The translations under genes and the position numbers were made by a program. Below are positions 1-7,799 of a stretch of DNA of 15,052 bases, piece after piece (positions within the stretch are counted from its first letter, which is position 1; every line of letters starts with the position of its first letter). Origin of the DNA: Euperipatoides rowelli (Eukaryota; Onychophora; Udeonychophora; Euonychophora; Peripatopsidae); assembly GCA_003024985.2 (NCBI GenBank), contig PXIH01S0000677.1. One strand, written 5' to 3'. Below the pieces are notes generated by a model. The model was given only the letters and a program-made list of their open reading frames with translations, was not told where the DNA came from and made no database searches.

Positions 1-196
1 TAAAATCAGAAATATCAAGTAAATAAATTGTATTATTCACATGATTTAACATTTTAATAAAATTCTGCACTATTTAGTTTGTAAAACAAAGTCAAACTGG
101 AATGTATTAAAATCTGTCCAATAATTGACGGGCGAACATTTATGCAAATTCTATTATACTCTATCAAATTTCAAAAAAATAATTGTTATATTTCAG

Positions 197-310
197 TGTG
201 CAGCGTTGATCTTTTCTGTAATATTAAGCGTAATTAATTTATCAAAGAAACTATGTCATTGCCAGGAGATAATTAAATATTGCTGCTGTCCAGAAACTGA
301 CTGGCGCTAG
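197..310 (+). CDS. Possible 3'-terminal coding exon: membrane segment plus Cys-rich tail
   Basis: A 3' splice-site-like sequence (pyrimidine-rich, ending TTTCAG at 191-196) is followed by 37 open codons and a TAG stop at 308-310. The peptide opens with a hydrophobic run (CAALIFSVILSVINL), which could be the end of a transmembrane helix. A basic, Cys-rich tail follows (CHCQEIIKYCCCPETDWR), of the kind often palmitoylated next to a membrane. GC content looks higher here than in the flanks. A possible poly(A) signal AATAAA sits at 728-733, which would give a 3' UTR of about 0.4 kb. The layout loosely recalls the last helix and Cys cluster of MS4A/CD20-like four-helix proteins, but that is inference from composition. 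Earlier exons lie outside the window, so this may also be a chance ORF. Confidence 0.3.
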   Translation, partial: CAALIFSVILSVINLSKKLCHCQEIIKYCCCPETDWR

Positions 311-1059
311 ATTTTTGACGAACGTTATTTAAGAATTTATAATTTGTTTAATATGTATGCTGTAAGAAGCTAGTTTGATAGCATTTGATAGTTTTTTGAT
401 GTATTAATTAGTTATCAAATTGAATTTATTACCTAAACTTTTTAAAAGTAAGCAAAACAAAATCCTAACATACATACATAGTGCTTTCAGTATTCTCCCG
501 TGAATTCAAGACCGGTATTTTGAGAAATGTCTAGATACAGGCTGAATAATCTACATTTTACCGTGTTTTTGATATCTGCGCATATATTTTCGTCCTTACG
601 GAAGTGTAATTAAATTTCTCAATCGATCAAAAAAGGAATTTATTTCGCGCCATCATCATAGGGGGCATAGTGGGTTTAATACGTAGTTGGAGTTAGGGTT
701 CAGGGTTATCGTAATGTTAGAACTGTAAATAAAAATATTAAAAAATTAACGTGACTAAAAATGTGGATTATTCGGCCTGTTTCTAGACTTTTGTCCTTTA
801 TAATATTCGCCCGTCAAATTTGTACTTATTTTTATTTTAATTTTGGGTCAATATTTTTTTTTTAAATTATCGATCTTTGATATTATTATTATTATATTAT
901 TATTAATAGCTATTACAGTATAATTAATATCTGTTCTCAATAAAATTACTCTTTAGTGCAATAATTTTTTCATTCTATCCATATAAAGTAGCTATTTGCT
1001 TATAGTTTTTAATTGACCTTTTCTTTGTCATTAAATAATAGTCTACTTTAGCAGAACAA
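311..1059. other. Non-coding AT-rich stretch, possibly a 3' UTR and intergenic DNA
   Basis: I see no convincing ORF or RNA gene here. The stretch holds a possible poly(A) signal (AATAAA, 728-733) and a short TTA/ATT microsatellite at about 880-904. If the exon at 197-310 is real, the first 0.4 kb would be its 3' UTR. Confidence 0.4.
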
Positions 1060-1310
1060 CAATAGCCTATATACTGTAGAAAGGCAATACAGTGTAAAGA
1101 ATTGCAGCCTATATACTAATATACATTAACATACTTTGTACTGTAGCCTATATATTTATGTTACATATACTGTACTACTGTATAGGGTATACAGTATGTA
1201 CTATAGGCCGATGTACAGTACTGTATGTGTATCTGGGTTTGTTATACAGTTGAGCTAACCAGTGGTGTAACTAAGAATGCATGTCCCCCCGCAAAATATA
1301 TACTGTACAA
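1060..1310. repeat. Cluster of TATACTGTA / TACAGTATA / AGCCTATA words
   Basis: Within about 250 bases the word CTATATACTGTA and its relatives or reverse complements appear many times: AGCCTATATACT near 1066 and 1108, TAGCCTATATA near 1144, then overlapping ACTGTA/TACAGTA words from 1165 to 1250 and again near 1297. It is not a clean tandem array, because unit spacing is irregular and both orientations are mixed. The same words occur singly elsewhere in the window (for example near 7325, 8174, 9375, 10451, 11038, 11437, 11706 and 13992), so they look like a genome-wide sequence preference concentrated here. Confidence 0.5.
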
Positions 1311-1391
1311 TGGGCCACATCAACCTTGTTACTTATATGCTCTATGTATAGGTCATATGTGGTCTCCTTGAGTCCATGGACCTCCCAGCAG

Positions 1392-1425
1392 GCAAGAAAG
1401 TTGGCTCCGAAGCAAACTTTCTTGC
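1392..1425. repeat. Perfect 11-bp hairpin
   Basis: GCAAGAAAGTT (1392-1402) is perfectly complementary to AACTTTCTTGC (1415-1425) across a 12-base, relatively GC-rich loop. No ORF, transposon end or target duplication is recognisable around it, so its role is unknown. Confidence 0.5.
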
Positions 1426-2284
1426 ACATTAACTGTCTTTACCAAATGACCAAGCAATAAAGATGATTGGTTGAGACAAGATAAACTTGCTACAGAAATT
1501 CATATAGGCTAGCCTATATATCCATCATCATTAGAGGCAGATATAAACTTTTTAAAGAAATTATGCCAAATGCAATTTTGATTTTAGTGTTGAGTTAAAT
1601 AAAATCTTCTATTTTTGGAAAAATAGGTTATTCAGCATTTTCTGATAATTTGTTTCTGCAATAATCATTAATGAATAAATAGGCTAGCTCAGATATGTTA
1701 TAAAACTTAAACCACTGCTTTCAGCAGACTAGATTTTACAACATGTTTGTCCCCAGGTTACGTCCATTAGTATTGTGTTGTCTCGGGTAACAGCCATCAG
1801 ATGATAGCATTATTTATAGAAAAAATATATGGTTTTTACAGATCTGCTACCTTGCTCATACTAGCATAAATAGTTTACAGCAAAACTAAGTAGATTAAAT
1901 GNAATTATAAACAAAAATTTAACTACAGTAATAGGCCACACCAGAATTAGGTTAAATTGAATAGTCTAGCATTGATTTGAGACTGTATTTTTTATTTTTT
2001 TATTTTATAATACAATACTTGAGCAATAAAATCCATTTGGTTTGGTGCTTGCAATGCATTTTTATTTTAAATAGCTCATTGTGTGTCCAAAAAGCGTCCA
2101 TCAGTTTTTTTAATAGCATCAGTTTGAAATGTTCTAAACCAGACAATTGTAAATATATTATCTTCTTAAAAGCAGATTTATATGCCTTTAGTATTGTTTT
2201 ATTAAATGGAAAAATAAAAAAAACATTTCAATTTTTGCCATGCATGTCCCATATTTTGATACCTTTATTGCGGAAGGCCTCTAT
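1426..2284. other. Non-coding AT-rich stretch, nothing recognised
   Basis: An open frame of about 110 codons exists at 1977-2315, but it translates to low-complexity Phe/Ile/Leu-rich text without a recognisable domain or splice context. It runs into the dispersed repeat that begins near 2285. One ambiguous base lies at 1902. I see no gene here. Confidence 0.4.
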
Positions 2285-2761
2285 GCTTTTATATGCAACA
2301 ATAATTCCGATGTAATTAAAGATGAAATTCTAACTTATTAATAAAATGAAAAAAAAAAAAATGTTTGTATTGAAGACTATTTTACAAAGACGAGCATTTT
2401 CAAATTACAGCATTAATTCTTTCAGGTAAAGACTTATGCAGCCTTTCTTACGGAGATATTTAAAATCAATGTATCTTTCCCCCCCCAAAAAAAATGAATG
2501 TAAAATTCATGATTAAGATTGCAGATGATTAAAATGAAAAATTATCACTCCCCCATCATCTCAGATATTGTAATCACTCAGTTTTTACATATTTTCAATC
2601 CCGTTAATAAATCCAAGTTGAAGCAATGATAACTTTTTTGTCCACCATTATGAAAACCAAACCTCACGAAGTAACCTACTTCACGCGCAGGGTTAGAAAG
2701 TTTGAAACCAAACGAACAAATTTTTTAATGACGAACGATCAAGTTAATTTTGCGTGCTTAA
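2285..2761 (+). repeat. Dispersed repeat, copy 1 (intact TTAA at its right end)
   Basis: This stretch is a diverged direct repeat of 14443-14900. Shared landmarks in the same order are TGCAACAATAATTCCGAT, a poly-A tract, CACAAAGACG/TACAAAGACG, TTTCAGGTAA, a C-run joined to an A-run and then TGAATGTAAAATT, CTCAGTTTTTACATA, TAATAAATCCA and TGACGAACG/TGATGAACG. By eye, about three quarters to four fifths of aligned bases agree, with small indels. The alignment ends in both copies at the tetranucleotide TTAA (2758-2761 here). No protein is encoded; the open frame at 2626-2871 lies largely inside the repeat. The family is not recognised. Confidence 0.85.
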
Positions 2762-3188
2762 TGACAATCGAAAAAGTATCGAATAGTTTAAATAATTCAG
2801 AGCTATTGACGAACACGCCTTTAATTCATTGCTATATTTTATCATTAAAACATTCATTGTTGCTTAATTAAAAAAATTGTGTTTTACACCCAGTAATCCT
2901 CCCAAATTGCAATTGTTTAAGATAAATGGTCTTTTGAAGGTTGAATTCCTTATCCAATTTGTAAATATATAGTTTTCTATTTAAGCAAAGTTAATCTATT
3001 CTACTTCATTATAACACTCAAATTATAGAATTAATTAATAGAATCACTGTCTCAACTATTTGAAAGGCTGCTAAATTATTTTTAAAACACATTTTGCTTA
3101 AATACTATTTTATAAGGATCTCGATAAGGGAGGTTAATTACACCTAGGATGTAGTGTAGAGAATAGTATGTTCGAGTCCCATGTATTT
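2762..3188. other. Non-coding AT-rich stretch
   Basis: No gene is seen. GTTCGAGTCCC at 3170-3180 looks like an RNA polymerase III B box, but no convincing A box or tRNA fold precedes it, so no tRNA or SINE is called. Confidence 0.4.
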
Positions 3189-3269
3189 ATGTTAGAAATC
3201 AGAGCTTTCAAGATGGATCCTGCTAATGCCTTACAGTTCACTGATCAACAAAAGCAGATGTTAAGGTAA
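3189..3269 (+). CDS. Short ORF or candidate first exon with a splice-donor-like end
   Basis: An ATG at 3189 opens a 26-codon frame with a second in-frame ATG at 3213, in better context (TCAAGATGG), and a TAA at 3267-3269. From the second ATG it reads MDPANALQFTDQQKQMLR. The stop is created by a donor-like AAG|GTAAAA at 3263-3271, so the coding part may end at 3265 in phase 2 and continue in another exon. The text is hydrophilic, unlike the low-complexity frames around it. It loosely recalls the start of small mitochondrial Tim10-type chaperones, but the twin-CX3C part that would confirm this is absent from the window. Alternatively, ATCAGAGC just upstream (3197-3204) resembles part of a copia primer-binding site, which would make this a leader of the nearby retroelement. 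Neither reading is strong. Confidence 0.25.
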   Translation: MLEIRAFKMDPANALQFTDQQKQMLR

Positions 3270-3659
3270 AAACTAGGTCACAAGGTTCTAGTTTTACATA
3301 TTCAATAAGCAAAAATATATGCAGTATATTATATCTAATTGCTACTGCTCATAGTTGCCTTCAGCAGCAACCGTTAGATAACTGATAATTGGTAGTACAT
3401 TGTATATGGTGGTAAGCAAAGAACAAGAACATTTCCATTTTATTATTTACACGGTAAAAAAAATGACAGGAAGTAGATTAAGAATAATGTCTCAACTGCA
3501 GTCCTTATTTAAATGAGGCAAATGATATCCAGCTGTGGTCAGATTTCCATGATGATTGTACTTTCTTCTTATTGGCTGCTGGTCACTTAGGTTTTCAGCT
3601 TGTTAATGATTTTTGCATAGTAAAAGTCTTCATTAAAGTTCTTTAAATATTCTTTAAAC
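3270..3659. other. Non-coding stretch upstream of the copia element
   Basis: I find no second copy of the LTR seen at 6077 and no readable Gag sequence here. The copia insertion therefore appears truncated at its 5' end, or decayed beyond recognition, by about 3660. Confidence 0.4.
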
Positions 3660-3668
3660 CCAAATCTA

Positions 3669-4064
3669 TTGATAATAATAATGCTACATTATTCTTATAC
3701 AGTCTGTCTATGCCACAATACTAATGTTTATGCTACTCTTATTACAGCTTTGGAAGCTAGAAATGAAGCAGATTTAACCGTGGAATATATCCGAGGAAAA
3801 ATCATAGATGAATACAATAGACGTTTAGAAATCGAAAGCAATAATAATGAAACAGATATAGCATTAAAAACATATGTAAAACAACATGCTTCTACTTCGA
3901 ATAACAAAGTTATTCAAAAAGAAGAAAAATTTTGCAATTTTTGTAAAAAGAAAAATCATACCAAAAATGAATGCTTCAAATTAAAAAGAAAACTTGATAA
4001 GGAGAAAAGTAAAATGACTTCTCATCTTACTAAAGACATTAATCACCATACTTTTGCTGCATGA
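3669..4064 (+). pseudogene. gag: copia Gag remnant with CCHC zinc knuckle
   Basis: This is the C-terminal part of a copia nucleocapsid/Gag protein, which coats element RNA in virus-like particles. The conserved stretch starts around 3741 (ATLITALEARNEADLTVEYI), followed by a basic helix. A zinc knuckle C-X2-C-X4-H-X4-C lies at 3933-3974, with Cys codons at 3933, 3942 and 3972 and the His codon at 3957. Lys-rich text follows up to a TGA at 4062-4064. Just upstream, similarity continues in another frame (about 3671-3715), so a frameshift near 3715-3725 breaks Gag. The N-terminal half is missing. The codons from the nominal start at 3669 to the conserved block are probably not the original reading frame. 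Confidence 0.85.
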
Positions 4065-4090
4065 AAAATTAAAGATAAAATAAATGTCAA

Positions 4091-4508
4091 TGGTTTGTAG
4101 ATTCTGAAATGAAAAATTATTTCAAGAAACAAGGGATGGACCATCAATAAACTACCTGTTACTCCTCAACAAAATGGTGTAGCAGAAAGGAAAAACCGTT
4201 CCCTAACTGAAATGGCAAAATGCATGTTACTAGATGCTAACCTGTATAATGGGTTCTGGGGAAAAGCTGTTTGTACCGCAGCCTATTTACAAAACAGGGT
4301 TCCGAGTCAAAGCATTCATACAATTCCCTATGAACTCTGGACTGGTTAAAAACCCAATCTTGAACACATCAGGGTATTCGGCTCTAAAACATTTTCATTC
4401 ATACCCAAACAACGAAAGAAATGGGGTAATAAGGCATTGAGGAATTACCAAGACGCTCACAAAGGTCAACCAAGGGATTACCCAGCGAAAGACTATCCTA
4501 CAAAGTAG
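4091..4508 (+). pseudogene. pol: Protease stub fused by deletion to the C-terminal part of copia integrase
   Basis: At 4091-4105 frame 2 reads WFVDS, the start of the aspartic-protease active site. The sequence then jumps directly into integrase text (EMKNYFKKQGMDHQ, 4106-4147). The rest of the protease, the integrase zinc-binding region and its first two catalytic Asp residues are therefore deleted. After a frameshift near 4150, frame 3 carries TPQQNGVAERKNRSLTEMAK, which contains the third catalytic residue (Glu) of the D,D-E core. It continues for about 85 codons through PYELWTG to a premature TAA at 4347-4349 and a further block (KPNLEHIRVFGSKTF). The region that normally separates integrase from reverse transcriptase is reduced to about 20 codons, indicating a second deletion. 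Two TAG codons close the frame at 4506-4511. Confidence 0.88.
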
Positions 4509-5454
4509 TAGCGAAAAATGATTATGAGCCTTCATCCTGGAATCAAATTATGAAATTAGAACCTAATGAGCTTGAAAGATGGATAATTGCAGCAGAACAA
4601 AAAATGCAATCAATGAAAGACCTAAATATGTGGGATCTTGCTAGTCTACCACCTGGAAGAAAAGCAATTCTACCAAATGGGTATTCAAAAATAAGAACGG
4701 TCCTGGTGACATTCAAACATAAGGCAAGGCTAGTAGCAAGATGTTTCACACAGAAATTTGGAGGACTATGATGAAACCTTTGCCCCTGTTATGAAACACG
4801 AAACCGTTCGTACACTATTTTCTATAGCAGCCAACAAAGGGTTACACCTACAACATCTGGATGTCGATTGTGCTTTTCTTAACGGAGAACTAGATGAAGA
4901 ACTCTATATGCAACAACCAACTGGATTCGTAGAGCCCGGAAAAGAAAAACTAGTGCTAAAACTAAACCGCAGCATCTATGGATTTAAACAGTCAGTTCGA
5001 ATGTGGAATAAGAAAATAAACAAGCACTACTATCCTTGAACTTTCTACATAGCAAAGCAGATCCCAGCCTCTACTCTAGAAAGTAAACAAATGGAAAAAT
5101 TACTTACACATTGCTTTATGTAGATGATATAGCCTACTATTAGCAGGTGAATCTCAAATGCTAATCAAATCCATTTGTGAACAACTGAACAAACATTTTG
5201 AAACCAAGGACCTAGGCGAGGTATCATGCTACTTAGGAATTCAAATAAAAAGAGAAAAGGATGGATCATTTTCTTTAAACCAAAGCAATAAAATTGAGTC
5301 TTTATTGGACAAATATAACATAAAAGAAGCAAAAACTGTGGCCACACCAATGGAAACCAACTACTTATNAAACATGGATGAACCAAGTCCCAAGTTAACA
5401 AATAATGAACAATACAGCCAAGCTATAGGCTCATTCTGTACATTGCAACAGTAA
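4505..5454 (+). pseudogene. pol: copia reverse transcriptase remnant, at least three frameshifts
   Basis: The copia-type RNA-dependent DNA polymerase is readable in pieces. Frame 2 (4505-4771) contains the N-terminal block with SSWNQIMKLEPNELERW and KARLVARCFTQKF, where Cys replaces an usually invariant Gly. Frame 3 (4758-5039) carries YDETFAPV and the catalytic motif A block DVDCAFLNGELDEELYMQQP, then SIYGFKQSVRMWN, and ends at TGA 5037-5039. Frame 2 (about 5048-5139) holds the active-site box YVDD at 5117-5128, with one TAA before it and a TAG after it. Frame 1 (5158-5454) carries the thumb/connection part with DLGEVSCYLGIQIKRE. One base in that last segment is ambiguous (5369). The catalytic Asp codons survive, but the chain is broken in several places, so no active enzyme can be made. 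Confidence 0.9.
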
Positions 5455-6037
5455 CACGTCCCGACATTGCTGCAGCAGTAGGTCTACTATGCCGTCAAGT
5501 AACAGAACCTACACAACGAGACTGGAATGCTGTCAGACGTGTAATGTATTAACTGTCTGGAACAAGAAAAACCAAATTACACTTCCCGGCTCAATAAGAC
5601 TTAGCTCTATTGGGTTATATAGACGCAGATTGGGTTGGTGATAAACAAGACAGAAAATCAACAAGCGGTTACTTATTTCTACTAGGAAATGCAATCATAT
5701 CTTGGTCAAGCAAGAAACAGACTTCAGTTGCATTATCTTCAACAGAAGCGGAATACATAACAGTTTCTCTTACCTGTCTACTTACAGACATACATTTACC
5801 AATAACAACTGCAACAACATTATTTGAAGACAATGAATGCTGCATAGCTATGATTAAAAGCGACAAGTCTACTGCCCGAACAAAACACATTAGTGTAAGA
5901 CACCACCACCTATTAGGGGACCTCCATGAACAAGAAATTATCAACATAAAAATATTGCCCATCCAATGAGATGACAGCAGACATGCTAACAAAACCCCTA
6001 CCAAAGGAACTATTAAGTGCATGTCACAAGCCCGAAT
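5450..6037 (+). pseudogene. pol: copia RNase H remnant and polyprotein C-terminus
   Basis: Frame 3 continues from TVTRPDIAAAV near 5455 to a TGA at 5967-5969, with two internal TAA stops at 5550-5552 and 5595-5597. The RNase H catalytic acidic residues are visible: the second Asp of YIDADW (5628), Glu in STEAEY (5745) and Asp in FEDNECC (5829). The conserved block STSGYLFLLGNAIISWSSKK lies between the first two. After the TGA a one-base shift into frame 1 gives the conserved C-terminal block TADMLTKPLPKELL (5974-6015), and the frame ends near 6037. The domain would have degraded the RNA strand during reverse transcription. The stops and the shift make it inactive. Confidence 0.9.
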
Positions 6038-6060
6038 GATTATCACTCAATCACATTAGA

Positions 6061-6076
6061 CAGAGAGAAGGAAAGA
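6061..6076 (+). other. Polypurine tract of the copia element
   Basis: A 16-base stretch, purine apart from its first base (cagagagaaggaaaga), abuts the TGTTAGAACT start of the 3' LTR. This is the expected position for the primer of plus-strand DNA synthesis. Confidence 0.75.
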
Positions 6077-6333
6077 TGTTAGAACTATACACTGTTTAAT
6101 AATAGTTCAATTAACAATTACTATGTTTTATGTTATAACCTATAGAGGGCAGCACTATAGAGAACACTTACTGTATGTTACTGTACATTATATCATTACA
6201 TGACGTGCTGCTTATTATAATTCTCTATTAGAATTTCTGTTCATTCTTAATATTTTTTGTTCTAATTAAAACGATCTTTTCCAAGCTAAAACTCAGCTTG
6301 TTTATTTGTTTAATAATATATAATTATCACACA
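6077..6333 (+). repeat. 3' LTR of the copia element
   Basis: It starts with the canonical TG (TGTTAGAACT) directly after the polypurine tract. The 3' boundary is set at a CACA near 6333 because copia LTRs end in CA; 6331 is equally possible. The length of about 257 bp is normal for copia. It contains a TGACGT motif (6201-6206) and an AATTAAA (6265-6271) that could serve as a weak poly(A) signal. No 5' partner exists in the window, so the age of the insertion cannot be estimated from LTR divergence. Confidence 0.7.
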
Positions 6334-7238
6334 AAAAATATTGAGGTGGGGAGTTTTAATTTCAGGATCTGTTAAAAATAGTTGTCTGTAACCATTTTGG
6401 TATTGCACGGGGCGTCGGGACGCCGATTTTTCCATCCCTGTATTTATTTCCTGATTCATAGCATAGTTTATATAAAACTAACAACTTCAAATGCAGTCAA
6501 TAAAAGGATGAGAGAAAAACATTGTGTGCATAATGTAGGCCTATAGTAATTTATTCTCACAATATACCAATTTATAATTTCAGCCTTTTTTCAGCTTTAT
6601 CAAGGCATAAAATATTTTCATGTTAAAATATACTTATTATAATTAAACATTGCATCGCAAGCAACGAGATTTAAAAGAATTATTGTTTAGCAAATTGGTT
6701 ATATTGTTGAGCAAAATGCAATGTGATACTGCTTATTTTGAGCGCTGCTTATGGTTCTTTTATATTAAACGTTTATACTGTATTTTTTAAAAAAAAAAAA
6801 TCGGCTTAAATTTTTTTTTTTAAAAAAAGATTTTCCTAAAGTACAGTGTATATGTCCACCTCATTATTTTTCAAAACCAGAAATGAAAAAATTCCTGCTA
6901 AAAAACTATAAATTAAGACTAAACTGAAATATTAGTTTATTAAAATATAGTCTATAGTTGTCTCCCCATTTTAAAACAGTATTGTGTTTTTAAAATAGCC
7001 AAATGGTGGAGATGAATGCTAAAAATGTTTGCCGCAACTCAAAACAATTATCACAACTGTTTTTATTGTCTTGCCTTAAATTGCATAACATTTGTTGACA
7101 GTTTAATCCCTATAGCCTTGTCCATTTCTACAAAGATGGGTTGCAAGTATGAAAGATTTTGTCAAAATATTCCATCCTTGTTGATTAACCTTTGATAGCT
7201 GATGTTTTAACCCTTCTTTGCTGTTGTACATTCTCTAG
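6334..7238. other. Non-coding, AT-rich; GC hairpin and A/T homopolymers
   Basis: There is no gene here. GGCGTCGGGACGCC at 6411-6424 is a compact GC palindrome (6-bp stem, 2-base loop) standing out from AT-rich surroundings. Long A and T runs near 6787-6830 could pair with each other. The last 35 bases (7204-7238) form a strong polypyrimidine tract that serves the candidate exon starting at 7239. Confidence 0.4.
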
Positions 7239-7297
7239 GATTACACCATCCAAATCAACCTTTAATTAAACAAGATGTGATTCAATCCATTTTTAAT
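7239..7297 (+). CDS. Candidate small exon of the coiled-coil gene
   Basis: The upstream sequence is one of the best 3' splice sites in the window: a long pyrimidine tract ending TTCTCTAG at 7231-7238. Read with two leading bases completing a codon, the exon gives LHHPNQPLIKQDVIQSIFN and ends before GTAGAT at 7298. It then joins in phase 0 to the exon at 7670, which begins in phase 0. An alternative donor (GAT|GTGATT, after 7276) is also in phase. No coiled coil is visible in this segment, so it would be a linker. The phase agreement supports it, but the donor is mediocre and no homology is recognised. Confidence 0.4.
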
Positions 7298-7527
7298 GTA
7301 GATCTGCTGATCTGCAAAATTGTCATATACAGTAAATATACTGAATTTGTTTGGTGAATTTGAAGTACAATGCAATGGTAGAGCTTGCTAATGCTTCAGA
7401 TGGTGTGATGTCAGTAAAATATCAACCATAAAGAATTTTATAAAACTTAAAATGTAATCTTTCATGAAAAGCAGGAATATTTAATTTTATCTTTAAATAA
7501 CTTTGTATAAAATATTCATCAAAAAAT

Positions 7528-7546
7528 TGTGTGTGTGTGTGTGTGT
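7528..7546. repeat. (TG)n microsatellite
   Basis: Nine uninterrupted TG units followed by a T run, within the short intron between the candidate exon at 7239 and the exon at 7670. It is probably polymorphic. Confidence 0.9.
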
Positions 7547-7669
7547 TTTTTTTAAGTAAATTGCCTTTGAAACTTGACAACTTAAAACAACGTTTATGTG
7601 ACCTTTAAGGACTAATTTTAATTTGTAATTTAAAATATGTCAAACTTAATTCAGCTTGTTTTTATTTAG

Positions 7670-7799
7670 GAAGAAACTGTCAAAGATCTTCAGTTTCTTG
7701 TGGCGGAAAGTGGAGTTGTTATTGAAGATTCCAATAGCAAATTATTAGTGAAAGAAAATCTGATTAGTGACTTGGAGAAACAGAATTCTACATATAAAG
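7670..7799 (+). CDS. Internal exon of an unidentified coiled-coil protein
   Basis: The exon follows a pyrimidine-rich acceptor (CTTGTTTTTATTTAG, ending 7669) and begins in phase 0. It encodes 43 codons plus one base, starting EETVKDLQFLVAESGVVIED, then a Lys/Glu-rich helix LLVKENLISDLEKQ ending NSTYK. It stops before GTGGAG at 7800, an acceptable but weak donor. The alternative donor GTAATT at 7805 would put a stop in the next exon, which argues for 7799. The single leftover G completes a Glu codon with the first two bases of the exon at 13019, and the heptad pattern continues across the junction. The protein is not recognised. Its composition fits long coiled-coil cytoskeletal, centrosomal or kinesin-tail proteins, but nothing here selects one. 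Confidence 0.75.

Larger units (their letters stand above)
3660..6333 (+). mobile_element. Degenerate Ty1/copia (Pseudoviridae-type) LTR retrotransposon, 5'-truncated
   Basis: The order Gag, protease, integrase, reverse transcriptase, RNase H is diagnostic of Ty1/copia; in Ty3/gypsy the integrase comes last. A polypurine tract at 6061-6076 and one 3' LTR beginning TGTTAGAACT at 6077 follow. The pol frame changes repeatedly, from frame 3 (Gag) to 2, 3, 2, 3, 2, 1, 3 and 1, with several in-frame stops. Two large internal deletions are visible: from the protease into the integrase, and between integrase and reverse transcriptase. No 5' LTR is visible. At about 2.7 kb it is far shorter than a typical 4-5 kb copia element. 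It cannot encode a working polyprotein and is a neutral fossil. It lies just upstream of the first candidate exon of the coiled-coil gene. Confidence 0.92.

Noticed and set aside
716-725. TGTTAGAACT identical to the first ten bases of the copia LTR
   Set aside because: Similarity stops after these bases, so it is not a second LTR.
1977-2315. Plus-strand open frame of about 110 codons
   Set aside because: Low-complexity Phe/Ile/Leu text typical of AT-rich DNA, no domain or splice context, and it overlaps the start of a dispersed repeat.
2626-2871. Plus-strand open frame of 81 codons
   Set aside because: It lies mostly within the dispersed repeat, and the frame is not kept in the second copy.
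3170-3180. RNA polymerase III B-box-like GTTCGAGTCCC
   Set aside because: No matching A box, acceptor stem or cloverleaf could be found around it.
4543-4749. Minus-strand open frame
   Set aside because: Shadow of the reverse transcriptase remnant on the other strand.
5165-5401. Minus-strand open frame
   Set aside because: Antisense to readable copia reverse transcriptase text.
5669-6046. Minus-strand open frame of 125 codons
   Set aside because: Antisense to the RNase H remnant with its catalytic motifs; no domain of its own.
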